A stretch of DNA of 64,000 nucleotides, from assembly GCA_044356305.1 (NCBI GenBank), contig JBIKWM010000003.1, positions 62,001 to 126,000 on the forward strand. The letters are read 5' to 3'. The translations under genes were made by a program, and so were the position numbers. This document shows positions 33,755-43,034 of this stretch, piece by piece. This DNA comes from JBIKWM01 sp044356305. GTDB lineage: Bacteria; Bacteroidota; Bacteroidia; UBA10329. Under the pieces are notes generated by a model, which did not search any database, was not told the DNA's origin, and worked only from the letters and a program-made list of their open reading frames with translations. Within the stretch, counting starts at the first letter, position 1. Each line of letters begins with the position of its first letter.

Positions 33755-33764
33755 GACACTGCAT

Positions 33765-33772
33765 TAACTTTG
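33765..33772 (+). promoter_or_regulatory. Predicted -7 box for the ParE-type toxin-antitoxin pair
   Basis: TAACTTTG, exact TAnnTTTG, 18 nt before ATG 33791. The in-frame TTG at 33770 lies in this box, which favours ATG 33791 as the start. Confidence 0.5.
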
Positions 33773-33790
33773 GTGAATAAAGACCGCCAC

Positions 33791-34021
33791 ATGTCCAGCA
33801 CTGAACTCAGGAATAAGGTGAAGGAACAGATTGATTCCATCACAGACGACAGGCTGCTCAACGATGTCTATCTCCTCCTTCACGGCATGCAGGAGACCGG
33901 TCGCACGCTGAAACTCAACCCCGAACAACGGAGCAAGGTGTCAGAAGCCCTCGGTCAATACGAAAAAGGACAGACCCACACGACCGAATCGGTGTTCAGC
34001 GACCTATTGGACGATGAGTAG
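33791..34021 (+). CDS. Antitoxin partner of ParE-like toxin
   Basis: 76 residues from ATG 33791. MSSTELRNKVKEQIDSITDDRLLNDVYLLLHGM is an amphipathic helix pattern, followed by an acidic C-terminal tail (SVFSDLLDDE) expected to wrap the toxin. No DNA-binding fold is obvious. Overlaps the toxin gene by 8 bp, the usual antitoxin-first order. Function inferred from the neighbour. Confidence 0.75.
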   Translation: MSSTELRNKVKEQIDSITDDRLLNDVYLLLHGMQETGRTLKLNPEQRSKVSEALGQYEKGQTHTTESVFSDLLDDE

Positions 34022-34316
34022 GACCATACTCTGGTCAGCTGAGTCGAAGGCCGACCTGCGCCAGATCAGATCCTATTACGACAGACGCAACGGCAACAGC
34101 AATTACAGCAAACGACTGATGCGCATGTTCAGGGACACCGCCTCCATGCTTTCCAGGTTCCCACATGCCAGCATGGCCACAGATCAGGATGGGGTTAGGG
34201 GCATCGTTGTGCGAGACCATATCCATTTCTTCAGGCACGATGACAATCTTATTTATGTCCTTTTCATTTGGGACATCAGACGCGACCCTTCTCAGATAAG
34301 CGATTTTCTGCGCTGA
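34014..34316 (+). CDS. RelE/ParE-family toxin
   Basis: 100 residues. ILWSAESKADLRQIRSYYDRRN is the N-terminal helix pair, SMLSRFPHASM (usually L..fP..G) the linker, and RGIVVRDHIHFFRHDDNLIYVLFIWDIRRDP the core strands (R..V...y.i.Y..d...i.I..v.D.RR.P) of ParE/RelE toxins. ParE members poison gyrase, RelE members cut mRNA; the RRDP ending is closer to ParE. Its stop codon shares a base with the next gene's ATG (TGATG). Confidence 0.87.
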   Translation: MSRTILWSAESKADLRQIRSYYDRRNGNSNYSKRLMRMFRDTASMLSRFPHASMATDQDGVRGIVVRDHIHFFRHDDNLIYVLFIWDIRRDPSQISDFLR

Positions 34317-37300
34317 TGTCACTGATCATGTCACCGTGGCGGAAGTCACTTCCTGTCCTCAGGATACTCGCGGTCATCTGTGTGGTATGGCCTGCTGATC
34401 TGCTCGCCCAGCGCTACGATTTCAGGGCCTGGTCTGTGGATGAGGGCCTGCCGCGCAGCTCTGTCTATCACATGGCCGAAGATGCCCATGGCCTGCTCTG
34501 GGTGGCCACCGAGGGCGGAGGTCTCGCCTCGTTCGATGGGCACACCTTCAACACCTGGGGCACGGCAGAGGGACTGGCATCGAACATGGTGCGCTGTGTG
34601 CTGCCCGATGCCCAGGGCCGCATCTGGGCCGGCACCGATGGCAACGGCATCAGCATCCTCACGCCCCAGGGCATCCGCACCATAGGGGCTGCACAGGGCC
34701 TTGCCAACGCCCACGTGCGCAGCATGGCCCAGGCCCCCGATGGCAGGGTGTGGGCCGCCACCTATGGCGGTGGCCTCTGCATCATCGACCTGAAGGAGGA
34801 TACTGTTCTCACCGACCGCCTCACCGATGCCGATGGGCTGCCCAACCTTCGGCTCAGGGCCGTGCTCTGCGACAGCAAGGGCCGCATCTGGGCCGGTACT
34901 GATGGTGGCCTGTGCCGCGTGGAGGGCCGCAGGGTGACCGTCATCAACGGCCTCATTGACCCACGTGTGCTGTGCCTATACGAGGACCGCGAGGGCGCCA
35001 TCTGGGCCGGTACTGAGCACGGGGCCGCCCGCATCGTGGGCGATTCGCTACGGCTCTACATGGACGAGGACGGACTGCCCGAGCCCCGCATCCGGTCCAT
35101 TGTGCAGGATGCCAAGGGCCGCATGTGGTTCGCCACGCAGAAGGGCGTCTGGTACCTCGATGGCAACATTTTCCGGCCGATGACCGAGGCCAATGGCCTG
35201 AGCAACGCGCGTGTGCGCAGCATGGTGCGCGACAGGCAGGGCAATCTCTGGTTCGGCACATGGTTCGGTGGGATATGCCGTTTCTCGGGGGCCGACATGG
35301 CACTGTACCGTGGCCGCGATGGGCTGCCTGCCAATCAGGTGACGGCTGTGCTGGCCGAGGCCGACACCGTGTGGGTGGGCACCCTCAACGGGCTGGGTGC
35401 CCTGGTGCGCAGGGCCGATGGCCAATGGGCCGCCAGCCGCGACACCATTGAGCCCTTCCTCATCGGGCAGCAGGTGAACTGCATGTCCCGCGATGCGCAG
35501 GGCCGCCTTTGGGTGGGCACCGATGCAGGCATCCTGATACGCGGCCGGAGCCCGGCCAGATATTTCGCCCCCGATGGCGACCTGCTCAATGACGAGGTGC
35601 GCAGCATCCTGTTTGAGCCGGACGGCAAGGTGTGGGTGGGCAGCTCGCAGGGGGTCACCTCTTATCTCCCCACCGATGAAGGGCATTCGTTCCACGATTT
35701 CTGGAGCGAGAGCAATGCCAACGAGAGCAGCGTGGGCACCCTGATGCGCGATGCCAAGGGCCGCATCTGGGCGGGTTTTGAGCGGGCGGCCGTGGTGCGC
35801 CATGCCGAAGGGCAGTTCAGCATCCCGGCACCCATCGGCACGGTGCGCAACATTTCGCACATCATTAGCGGGCCGCAGGGTCAGGTGTGCATTGCCACGC
35901 ATGGCAGCGGCATCCACATCATATCGCCCGATGGGGCAGGTCTTATCAGCATCAACAGGGAGAATGGCCTTACCAACCCCGATGTGAACCTGCTGGCGTT
36001 TGACCGCCAGGGCCAGCTCTGGGCCGGCTCGTCCACCGGTCTGGACCGCATCGCTTTCGGGCCCGATGGCCACCCCGAGACCATTAGGCACATGGGCACG
36101 GACGAGGGTTTCTTTGGCACCGAGACCTTTGACCACAGCGTGCAGCCGGGCCACGATGGCACCCTGTGGGTTGGCACCGTACGCGGCCTCACGGCCATTG
36201 GGCCGCAGGCCGATGGGCGTGCATCGCTGCAGCCCATCACACACATCACGCGCGTAGCCACAGGCAGCGGCATAGTGCTGGCCCAGGGAGTGCCGGGCCG
36301 CATCAGCATCGGCAGCGGACTTATCCTCAAGGCCCACGACAACACCCTCGTGGTCGACCTCACGGGCATCGACCTGTCCTATCCCGAAAAGGTGCGCTAT
36401 CAGTGGCGCATAGTGGGTCTGAAAGATGAATGGAGCGCGCTCTCTGCCTCGCGCACCGAGAGGTTCGACAACCTGCCCGCGGGCAGCTACACCTTCGTGG
36501 TTAGGGCCTGCAATGCCGATGGCCTGTGCGATGCCACCCCTGAGCAGTTCAAGTTCCGCGTGCTGCCGCCCTTCTGGCGCACATGGTGGTTCATTGTCGG
36601 GTCCATGCTGCTGGGTGCCATGGCGGTGTGGGGCATCATCCGCTACCGCGAGCGCATGGCGCGGGCCGAGCGCATGCGGCTGCAGCACATGGTGGACGAG
36701 CGCACCCGCGACCTGCAGGCCGAGAAACAGCGCAGCGATGACCTGTTGCATAACATCCTGCCGCACGAGACGGCCCAGGAGCTAAAGGCCACCGGCACGG
36801 CACAGGCGCGGCATTTCGACACGGCCACCATCCTGTTCACCGATTTCAAAGGGTTCACACAGATGAGCGAGAAGGTGACCGCGGCCGAACTGGTGGAGGA
36901 GCTCAACCTGTGTTTCAAGGCCTTTGACGGGCTGATGGAGAAATACCGCATCGAGAAGATCAAGACCATTGGCGATGCCTACATGGCCGCGGGCGGACTG
37001 CCCGACCCGGCCCATGGTGAGGCCACCGATGTGGTGCGGGCCGCCCTCGAGATGCAGGTCTACATGGCCCATCACCGACAGGAGCGCGAGGCCGCAGGCC
37101 GCCCCTACTTCGAGATGCGCGTGGGCATCCATTCGGGCCCCGTGGTGGCGGGCATCGTGGGGGTGAAAAAGTTCCAGTACGACATCTGGGGCGATACCGT
37201 GAACACGGCCAGCCGCATGGAATCGAGCGGTGAGGTGGGCCGCGTGAACATCAGCGAGGCCACCTACCAGTTGGTGAAAGATCACTTCCACTGCGAGTAC

Positions 37301-37357
37301 CGGGGCGAGATAGAGGCCAAGGGCAAGGGGAGGATGGGGATGTGGTTTGTCTCATGA
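34316..37357 (+). CDS. Propeller-sensor class III adenylate cyclase (1)
   Basis: 1013 residues from ATG 34316, which overlaps the toxin stop (TGATG). Signal peptide, then about 14 two-component-regulator propeller repeats (GRIWAGTDGNGISIL type) to ~650, a Y_Y_Y domain (YRWRIVG-like YQWRIVGLKDEWSAL), membrane helix ~758-780, linker coiled coil with LLHNILPHETAQELK, and a class III cyclase domain: FTDFKGFTQMSE (metal Asp ~841), KIKTIGDAYM (Lys and Asp), QYDIWGDTVNTASRMES (Asp, Asn, Arg). All catalytic positions for cAMP synthesis are present. Periplasmic propellers like this usually front histidine kinases, so the cyclase output is notable. First of three tandem cyclases. Confidence 0.9.
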   Translation: MSLIMSPWRKSLPVLRILAVICVVWPADLLAQRYDFRAWSVDEGLPRSSVYHMAEDAHGLLWVATEGGGLASFDGHTFNTWGTAEGLASNMVRCVLPDAQGRIWAGTDGNGISILTPQGIRTIGAAQGLANAHVRSMAQAPDGRVWAATYGGGLCIIDLKEDTVLTDRLTDADGLPNLRLRAVLCDSKGRIWAGTDGGLCRVEGRRVTVINGLIDPRVLCLYEDREGAIWAGTEHGAARIVGDSLRLYMDEDGLPEPRIRSIVQDAKGRMWFATQKGVWYLDGNIFRPMTEANGLSNARVRSMVRDRQGNLWFGTWFGGICRFSGADMALYRGRDGLPANQVTAVLAEADTVWVGTLNGLGALVRRADGQWAASRDTIEPFLIGQQVNCMSRDAQGRLWVGTDAGILIRGRSPARYFAPDGDLLNDEVRSILFEPDGKVWVGSSQGVTSYLPTDEGHSFHDFWSESNANESSVGTLMRDAKGRIWAGFERAAVVRHAEGQFSIPAPIGTVRNISHIISGPQGQVCIATHGSGIHIISPDGAGLISINRENGLTNPDVNLLAFDRQGQLWAGSSTGLDRIAFGPDGHPETIRHMGTDEGFFGTETFDHSVQPGHDGTLWVGTVRGLTAIGPQADGRASLQPITHITRVATGSGIVLAQGVPGRISIGSGLILKAHDNTLVVDLTGIDLSYPEKVRYQWRIVGLKDEWSALSASRTERFDNLPAGSYTFVVRACNADGLCDATPEQFKFRVLPPFWRTWWFIVGSMLLGAMAVWGIIRYRERMARAERMRLQHMVDERTRDLQAEKQRSDDLLHNILPHETAQELKATGTAQARHFDTATILFTDFKGFTQMSEKVTAAELVEELNLCFKAFDGLMEKYRIEKIKTIGDAYMAAGGLPDPAHGEATDVVRAALEMQVYMAHHRQEREAAGRPYFEMRVGIHSGPVVAGIVGVKKFQYDIWGDTVNTASRMESSGEVGRVNISEATYQLVKDHFHCEYRGEIEAKGKGRMGMWFVS

Positions 37358-37471
37358 GGATCTGATAGCCAGACTCAAAACCGAAGCCTTGCGGGTGAAC
37401 AGTGTGTGGCAGAGGGTTCATACTGTTCCGGGGCCCTGTGAGATGTACCCAGTGTTCGTATCATCGCCCTA

Positions 37472-39427
37472 TTGTCACAGATACCTTTGATTCAAAGGGC
37501 AATTCGTTTCCGTGGCCAGTTGGGCTTACCGGTCCTATGGGCCATAATGGCCATGGTGTGCCTTGTCCCGAACCGAGTGGTAGGGCAGATAGACACCCTG
37601 ACTGAGCGTATCGCACACAAGGCATTTGCACTTCAGCGCACTGCGCTTGATTCTCTATGGAACAACATAGGGCACAATAACCATACGGAGTGCATCAGCG
37701 CATTTGACGGTATCAGTTCGGTTGCCGCAGCCAAAGGCGACAACCATCTCAGGTTGCTGTCGGACCTGTACCGCTGCAAGGTGCATATGAAGCGGAACGA
37801 AGGCGTTGTGGACAGCCTGATGGAGCAACGGCTGCTTCAACTGATCGATGCCACCACTGAGCCGGCATACCGCTTTATCCACACCGAGGCCCTGCAGACC
37901 TTGGCCAACGGGTACTTCAATTCGAAGAAATATGCGCTGGCCATTCGCCATTACATAGCTGCTCATGCCGAATACATCGGATACGACCCAGACGAGTTCC
38001 CACTCAAGGCCGATTACTTCTATGACTACGGGCGGATGTATTACTTCTTCAAGGAATACCGAACGGCTGCCGATATTTTCCTAGAGGCATGGAAGACCAT
38101 ACCCGAAGACCGCCTAAGGTATAGCCGCACCACCAAGATGAACTCGCTGGCGCTCTGTTACCGCAACATGGACATGCTCGATTCTGCGAAGTTGCTCTAT
38201 CGAAGGGCAATGGACATGGCGATAGCGGACAAAGAGGATATCTGGGTGGGCATCCTGAGCGGAAACATTGCAGATATACTCGTGCTGGAGGGCAGACATG
38301 ACGAGGCCATTCCCCTGCTAGAGAAGAACATAGAGGTGAGCCGAAGGCACAACGACCACTCTGATCTGGCCAACACCCTGTCCATGCTTGGCGAGGTATA
38401 CCGGACAACGGGAAGACCGGAGCTGGCCCTTGCAACACAGCAGGAGGCCTATCGCGAATTCTGGCTAAGGCGGAGAAGGCCCCCGGCTTCTAAGGCGAAA
38501 TTCTATCCCGTCCTGGCCAGAGCCTATGCCGACAATGGACAGATGACCGAGGCATTCCGTTTCCTTGACACGGCCCACCAGACACTGATAGGGATACAGA
38601 AGGAGGCCAACCTGATGGCGATAGCGGGGGCCCAGGAGAAATTTGAGATGGAGAAACAGAAGGGCGAACTGGAACGTCAGGAACTGGTGATAACCAATCA
38701 GAAGCGGTTTCGGAATGTGCTCATCGCAGGGCTGCTCATCCTGTTATGTTTCCTGTGGGTGGTGTATATGCAGCGGGGCCGTATCACCAAGGAAAAAGCC
38801 CGGAGCCATGAACTGCTCAAGAACATCCTGCCCCGCCACACCATCAAGGAGATGTTGAACAATGGAAAGATCGCTCCCAAACATTTCGACTCGGTCTCTG
38901 TCCTTTTCACCGATTTTGAGGATTTCACTTCCGTGGCCTCCGAGATGACCCCTGATGAGCTCATCCGCCAGCTCAACATCTGCTTCTCAGCCTTCGACCG
39001 CATTGTGGAGAAGCACGGCCTGGAGAAGATAAAGACCATTGGCGACTCGTACATGGCCGCATCGGGCATACCCATAACGAGCACGACCCACGCCATCGAC
39101 TGTGTGAAGGCCGCCCTGGACATGGCCCGCTGCATAAAGGCCATCGGAGGGCGCAGCTTCCGCATCCGCATCGGCATCCACTCGGGCCCTGTGGTAGCGG
39201 GCATCGTGGGCACCAAGAAGTTCCAGTACGACATCTGGGGCGATACTGTGAACACGGCCAGCCGCATGGAATCGAGCGGTGAGGTGGGCCGCGTGAACAT
39301 CAGCGAGGCCACCTACCAGTTGGTGAAAGACCACTTCCAGTGCGAGTACCGGGGCGAGATAGAGGCCAAGGGCAAGGGGAGGATGGGGATGTGGTTCGTA
39401 GAAGAGAAGATGCGAGAGATTGCCTAG
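37472..39427 (+). CDS. TPR-sensor class III adenylate cyclase (2)
   Basis: 651 residues from a TTG start at 37472; the next in-frame ATG (37547) would cut the signal segment (LGLPVLWAIMAMVCLVPNRVVGQ), so the long start is kept with some doubt. TPR repeats to ~370, membrane helix ~414-435, NILPRHTIKEML linker, cyclase domain with FTDFEDFTSVASEM, KIKTIGDSYMAASGIP and QYDIWGDTVNTASRMES. All catalytic residues present. 114 bp after cyclase 1. The last ~177 bp are nearly identical in DNA to the other two cyclase genes. Confidence 0.88.
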   Translation: MSQIPLIQRAIRFRGQLGLPVLWAIMAMVCLVPNRVVGQIDTLTERIAHKAFALQRTALDSLWNNIGHNNHTECISAFDGISSVAAAKGDNHLRLLSDLYRCKVHMKRNEGVVDSLMEQRLLQLIDATTEPAYRFIHTEALQTLANGYFNSKKYALAIRHYIAAHAEYIGYDPDEFPLKADYFYDYGRMYYFFKEYRTAADIFLEAWKTIPEDRLRYSRTTKMNSLALCYRNMDMLDSAKLLYRRAMDMAIADKEDIWVGILSGNIADILVLEGRHDEAIPLLEKNIEVSRRHNDHSDLANTLSMLGEVYRTTGRPELALATQQEAYREFWLRRRRPPASKAKFYPVLARAYADNGQMTEAFRFLDTAHQTLIGIQKEANLMAIAGAQEKFEMEKQKGELERQELVITNQKRFRNVLIAGLLILLCFLWVVYMQRGRITKEKARSHELLKNILPRHTIKEMLNNGKIAPKHFDSVSVLFTDFEDFTSVASEMTPDELIRQLNICFSAFDRIVEKHGLEKIKTIGDSYMAASGIPITSTTHAIDCVKAALDMARCIKAIGGRSFRIRIGIHSGPVVAGIVGTKKFQYDIWGDTVNTASRMESSGEVGRVNISEATYQLVKDHFQCEYRGEIEAKGKGRMGMWFVEEKMREIA

Positions 39428-39466
39428 ATTGGCCGATGGTACGGGCATGATAAGTCGACACGCTGA

Positions 39467-41386
39467 ATGGTAATGAAGAAGTTCTTGTCATTGGCATTCA
39501 TCCTCCTCTCGGCCCAAGTATTTGCACAGGACCTTGCTAAGAGCCTCCGTGCTCCCGGACTTGATTACAAGGCGCGGTGGGCCATGGCAGATGAGGAGCT
39601 TCCGAACAAGGCTGACAGTATGGCGCGCAAGGTGCTTTCAGACCCTACACTGATGGCCTCCACACCTCATGCGGCCTGGGCGCACCTCACCTTAGGTCGC
39701 GTGGCCATTGACAGGCAGGAACTTGACAAGGCCTCGACAGACATAGCCGAGGCATTGAGGCTGTTCTCAGCCGCAAAGGATCTGGGCGGTATCAATGCAT
39801 GCAACTACTACGGAGGGTTCATCAAGGAACTTCAAGGCGACCTGACAGGTGCTGTGGCCCAGTATCGCACGGCCATGAGCGCGAGCAGGACGCTGGGAGA
39901 CACGCTTATCTTGATACGCACATTATATGGATTGGGGGCCGTGAGTTCGCAGCAGGCCAACAGCCCCGACCAATTGCAGAGCCTCAGGCTTGCAGTTGAG
40001 CTGAGCGAGAAGGCCGGTTACTGCGCCTGGGAAGTGAAGGTAAGGGTCAGGATATTCCAGAAGGCATTTGGCTCAGGGGACACACTGAACGCCAACGCTG
40101 AACTGAGCAGTGCGGAAGAGGCGATGAAGCGTTGCAGCAATAACCCTGACTTGTTGAGCAGAGTGGAGATGGCCAAAGTAGAGATGGCCATCAGGCAGAA
40201 TAAACTGTCCGAGGCCATTCGCATGATGAGGGCATTGGAGGTCGGTTTCCTGAGAGTGGAGAACTGGAACTGGGCCTCATATCTCAATTCAAGGATAGCC
40301 AAGGTGCTAACCGAGATGGGCAGGCCCAAAGAGGCCATCGCAGAGGCCACCAAGGGCTATGAGCTCTCAGAGGCCAAAGGACTCTCGAAACCCAAGTTGG
40401 ACAATCTCTACTCACTGCAGGAGGCATACGCGGCAGCCGGTGACCACGCGAACGCATATCTGTGGTTTCAGCGGCACGAGGAGTACCAGGAAGAAGTGCG
40501 GTCGGTGCAAAGCATACGCGAGCTGGCCACCATAGAACAGGACCTGCTTTTCCAGAAGCAACAGCTGGCCGATAGCCTACGTTTTGCAGAGGAGCGGTTC
40601 TCGCTCGAATTGCAGAGGAAGGATGCAGAGGACACCCGCAACCTGATCCTACTGAGCGGGATCGGGGTTCTCCTTCTCAGTTTCGGGCTGTGGAACCGGT
40701 TGCGTTACACACGTGAAGCAAGTGCCGTCCTGCATAAGGAAAAGGAGAGGAGCGAAGAGCTCCTCCTGAACATCCTGCCGCTTGAGGTGGCAGAGGAGCT
40801 TAAGTCGAAAGGCCAGGCCGAGGCCCGGCTCATGGAGCATGTGACCGTGCTGTTCACTGACTTCAAGGGATTCACGCAGATGAGCGAACTTGTAACCCCT
40901 AAAGAGCTGGTGAAGGACCTCCACGAGTGCTTCTCGGCCTTTGATAGAATTTGCGAGAAGTACGGAATCGAGAAGATCAAGACCATTGGCGATGCGTACA
41001 TGGCCGCAGGCGGTCTGCCCACACCCTGCTATGACCACGCTGAGCGCGCTGTGAGTGCCGCGTTGGAAATGGCCGCTTTCGTGAGCGATGGCAAGGCCCG
41101 TAGACAGGCCTTGGGTCAACCATTCTTCGAGATCCGCATCGGCATACACACCGGCCCCGTAGTGGCGGGCATCGTGGGGGTGAAGAAGTTCCAGTACGAC
41201 ATCTGGGGCGATACTGTGAACACCGCCAGCCGCATGGAATCGAGCGGTGAGGTAGGCCTCGTGAACATCAGCGAGGCCACCTACCAGTTGGTGAAAGATC
41301 ACTTCCACTGCGAGTACCGGGGCGAGATAGAGGCCAAGGGCAAGGGGAGGATGGGGATGTGGTTCGTGATCGGAGATACTATTTGA
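39467..41386 (+). CDS. TPR-sensor class III adenylate cyclase (3)
   Basis: 639 residues. Signal peptide FLSLAFILLSAQVFAQ, TPR-like helices to ~360, membrane helix ~393-412, NILPLEVAEELKSKGQAEAR linker, cyclase domain FTDFKGFTQMSELV, KIKTIGDAYMAAGGLP, QYDIWGDTVNTASRMES. A second ATG two codons in may be used. Starts 39 bp after cyclase 2. Same plan as its neighbours; the sensory part has diverged but the extreme 3' end has been kept alike. Confidence 0.9.
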   Translation: MVMKKFLSLAFILLSAQVFAQDLAKSLRAPGLDYKARWAMADEELPNKADSMARKVLSDPTLMASTPHAAWAHLTLGRVAIDRQELDKASTDIAEALRLFSAAKDLGGINACNYYGGFIKELQGDLTGAVAQYRTAMSASRTLGDTLILIRTLYGLGAVSSQQANSPDQLQSLRLAVELSEKAGYCAWEVKVRVRIFQKAFGSGDTLNANAELSSAEEAMKRCSNNPDLLSRVEMAKVEMAIRQNKLSEAIRMMRALEVGFLRVENWNWASYLNSRIAKVLTEMGRPKEAIAEATKGYELSEAKGLSKPKLDNLYSLQEAYAAAGDHANAYLWFQRHEEYQEEVRSVQSIRELATIEQDLLFQKQQLADSLRFAEERFSLELQRKDAEDTRNLILLSGIGVLLLSFGLWNRLRYTREASAVLHKEKERSEELLLNILPLEVAEELKSKGQAEARLMEHVTVLFTDFKGFTQMSELVTPKELVKDLHECFSAFDRICEKYGIEKIKTIGDAYMAAGGLPTPCYDHAERAVSAALEMAAFVSDGKARRQALGQPFFEIRIGIHTGPVVAGIVGVKKFQYDIWGDTVNTASRMESSGEVGLVNISEATYQLVKDHFHCEYRGEIEAKGKGRMGMWFVIGDTI

Positions 41387-41529
41387 TCCAGCCGTCCCGG
41401 CCTTTCAGGGTGAGCCGTCAGACATGATGAATTTGTAAGACAGAATCTCTGTCGTCAGTCCACTGAGTTTCGTTGTGGGCCGATGGGATCAGTATTTTCG
41501 TGAGCCAATCTTTTATCGAAAGAAGCAGA

Positions 41530-42273
41530 ATGAAAATGATGCAGAGCGCGCTCATCCAACAGGGCTATTGCACCTACCCTGAGGCAAAGTTGAGGTCCAT
41601 CAGCAACGGGCTGCGGTTCACGCCTTTGGTGTGCATGTTCCTGGCGCTTTACGGGCTGCTGGTGCTGCAGGATCCATACTGGCATTTTGCCATTGCCGCG
41701 TTAGGGATCATCCCGTTCTGGTTTCCCGAACACCATCCGTTCGATCTGCTTTACAACCATGTGGTGCGGCACGTGGTAAAGGCCGAGAAGTTGCCGGCCA
41801 ACCCGTTGCCGCGCAGAATTGCCTGCGTCATGGGTGGGTTGATGAACGTGGGTATCGGGGCATCGTTCTATTTTGGGAATACAACTTTGGCCTATGTGTT
41901 CGGGGCGGTGCTCATAGTGCTGCAATTGGTGGTCATCACCACACACATCTGTGTGGCATCGGTGATGTACGAGGGACTGTTGAAGCTCATCGGAAAATAC
42001 GAGGGACCCATTGCCGTTGCACAGGCCAAGGCCCTATTGGACAAGGGATATGCGCTGGTTGATGTGCGCAGCCCGGAAGAGTTCCGCAAAGGGCATATCG
42101 ATGGGGCCACCAACATTCCGCTCGACATACTTGCAGAGTGCGGCAACCTGCCACAGAACGGCATCATTGTTTACTGCGCCAGTGGTATGCGCAGCCTCGA
42201 TGCCACCCAGCGCCTACGCAGAATGGGCTATACGAATGCCCAGAACCTGGGGGCCATGGAGCGGTGGGGATAA
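41530..42273 (+). CDS. DUF4395-rhodanese fusion protein
   Basis: 247 residues from ATG 41530 (GAAAGAAG precedes it). Residues ~10-150 are a DUF4395-type membrane domain with four helices (SNGLRFTPLVCMFLALYGLLV, HFAIAALGIIPFWFPEHHPFDLLYN). Residues ~155-245 are a rhodanese domain: YALVDVRSPEEFRKGHIDGATNIPL, active cysteine in VYCASGMRS. Likely moves sulfane sulfur at the inner face of the membrane; whether the rhodanese faces cytoplasm or periplasm cannot be fixed. It follows the cyclases but with a 140 bp gap. Confidence 0.85.
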   Translation: MKMMQSALIQQGYCTYPEAKLRSISNGLRFTPLVCMFLALYGLLVLQDPYWHFAIAALGIIPFWFPEHHPFDLLYNHVVRHVVKAEKLPANPLPRRIACVMGGLMNVGIGASFYFGNTTLAYVFGAVLIVLQLVVITTHICVASVMYEGLLKLIGKYEGPIAVAQAKALLDKGYALVDVRSPEEFRKGHIDGATNIPLDILAECGNLPQNGIIVYCASGMRSLDATQRLRRMGYTNAQNLGAMERWG

Positions 42274-42365
42274 GAATAGCCGCTTTTGAATCCACTCTAT
42301 ACCGGACAACTGACTGCAAAGTATCGCGGTCAGATTCAGTGGTAAGAGTTCATGATTGACCCCGC

Positions 42366-43031
42366 TCACCCCGCCCTGAAATCCTTCAGGTAAAAGGGGG
42401 CCGAATAGGCCAGGTCGGCAAAGGCCCGGCCCTGGAACTCCCGCTCGGCCATGGCGGCCATGCCAGTGGCTGAGGCACGGATATGGGGCACCACCTCAAA
42501 TCCGGGGCGCGACACGGCCCCTTGACACTTATCGGCCCCATCACCGAATGCGATGATGGGCCGGTCGGGGTGCATCTCAGCAAAACTGCCATCGTGGATC
42601 ACCTCGGCCCAAGGGTCAGAGAGTGGAATCAGGTCAGGGCCCATCAATTGAACATAGGCCTCCATCCTGCGGGCATCTATCATGGGGCACAGTATGGCCC
42701 TGTCCGGAACCGCATGCGTTGCCGCGTAATGACCGGCCAGGGCCGTCAGGCTGCCCATGGTGATGAGCGGAATGTCCTTGGCAAAGCAGATGCCCTTGCT
42801 CACCGAGAGGCCTATGCGCAGGCCGGTGTACGAACCCGGTCCGATGCTAACCGCCACCGCATCGAAGGTGCTGCCATGCGCGTGCATCAGTGCCTCTATC
42901 TGCACCGTGAGAAGCTCAGAGTGCACATGGCCTGTGCCCTGTGTCTCCTCGCAGCCCAGCACCGCCCCCTGCTCTGCTAGGGCAGCGGAGCACACCAGGG
43001 TGGAGGTCTCTATGAGCAGTATGCGGGCCAA
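42366..43031 (-). CDS. tsaB: tRNA threonylcarbamoyladenosine biosynthesis protein TsaB
   Basis: 221 residues. ILLIETSTLVCSAALA, HSELLTVQIEALM and VSIGPGSYTGLRIGLSVSKGICFA (GPGSYTGLRIG motif) define TsaB, the partner of TsaD in t6A tRNA modification. Three base pairs after the adaptor gene stop; tsaB downstream of an hlyD-tolC pair is common in this phylum. Confidence 0.93.
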   Translation of the reverse strand: MARILLIETSTLVCSAALAEQGAVLGCEETQGTGHVHSELLTVQIEALMHAHGSTFDAVAVSIGPGSYTGLRIGLSVSKGICFAKDIPLITMGSLTALAGHYAATHAVPDRAILCPMIDARRMEAYVQLMGPDLIPLSDPWAEVIHDGSFAEMHPDRPIIAFGDGADKCQGAVSRPGFEVVPHIRASATGMAAMAEREFQGRAFADLAYSAPFYLKDFRAG

Positions 43032-43034
43032 GGG

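Noticed and set aside
35048..36766. 572-codon minus-strand frame opposite cyclase 1
   Set aside because: Mirror of the repetitive propeller codons; no independent start, promoter or motif.
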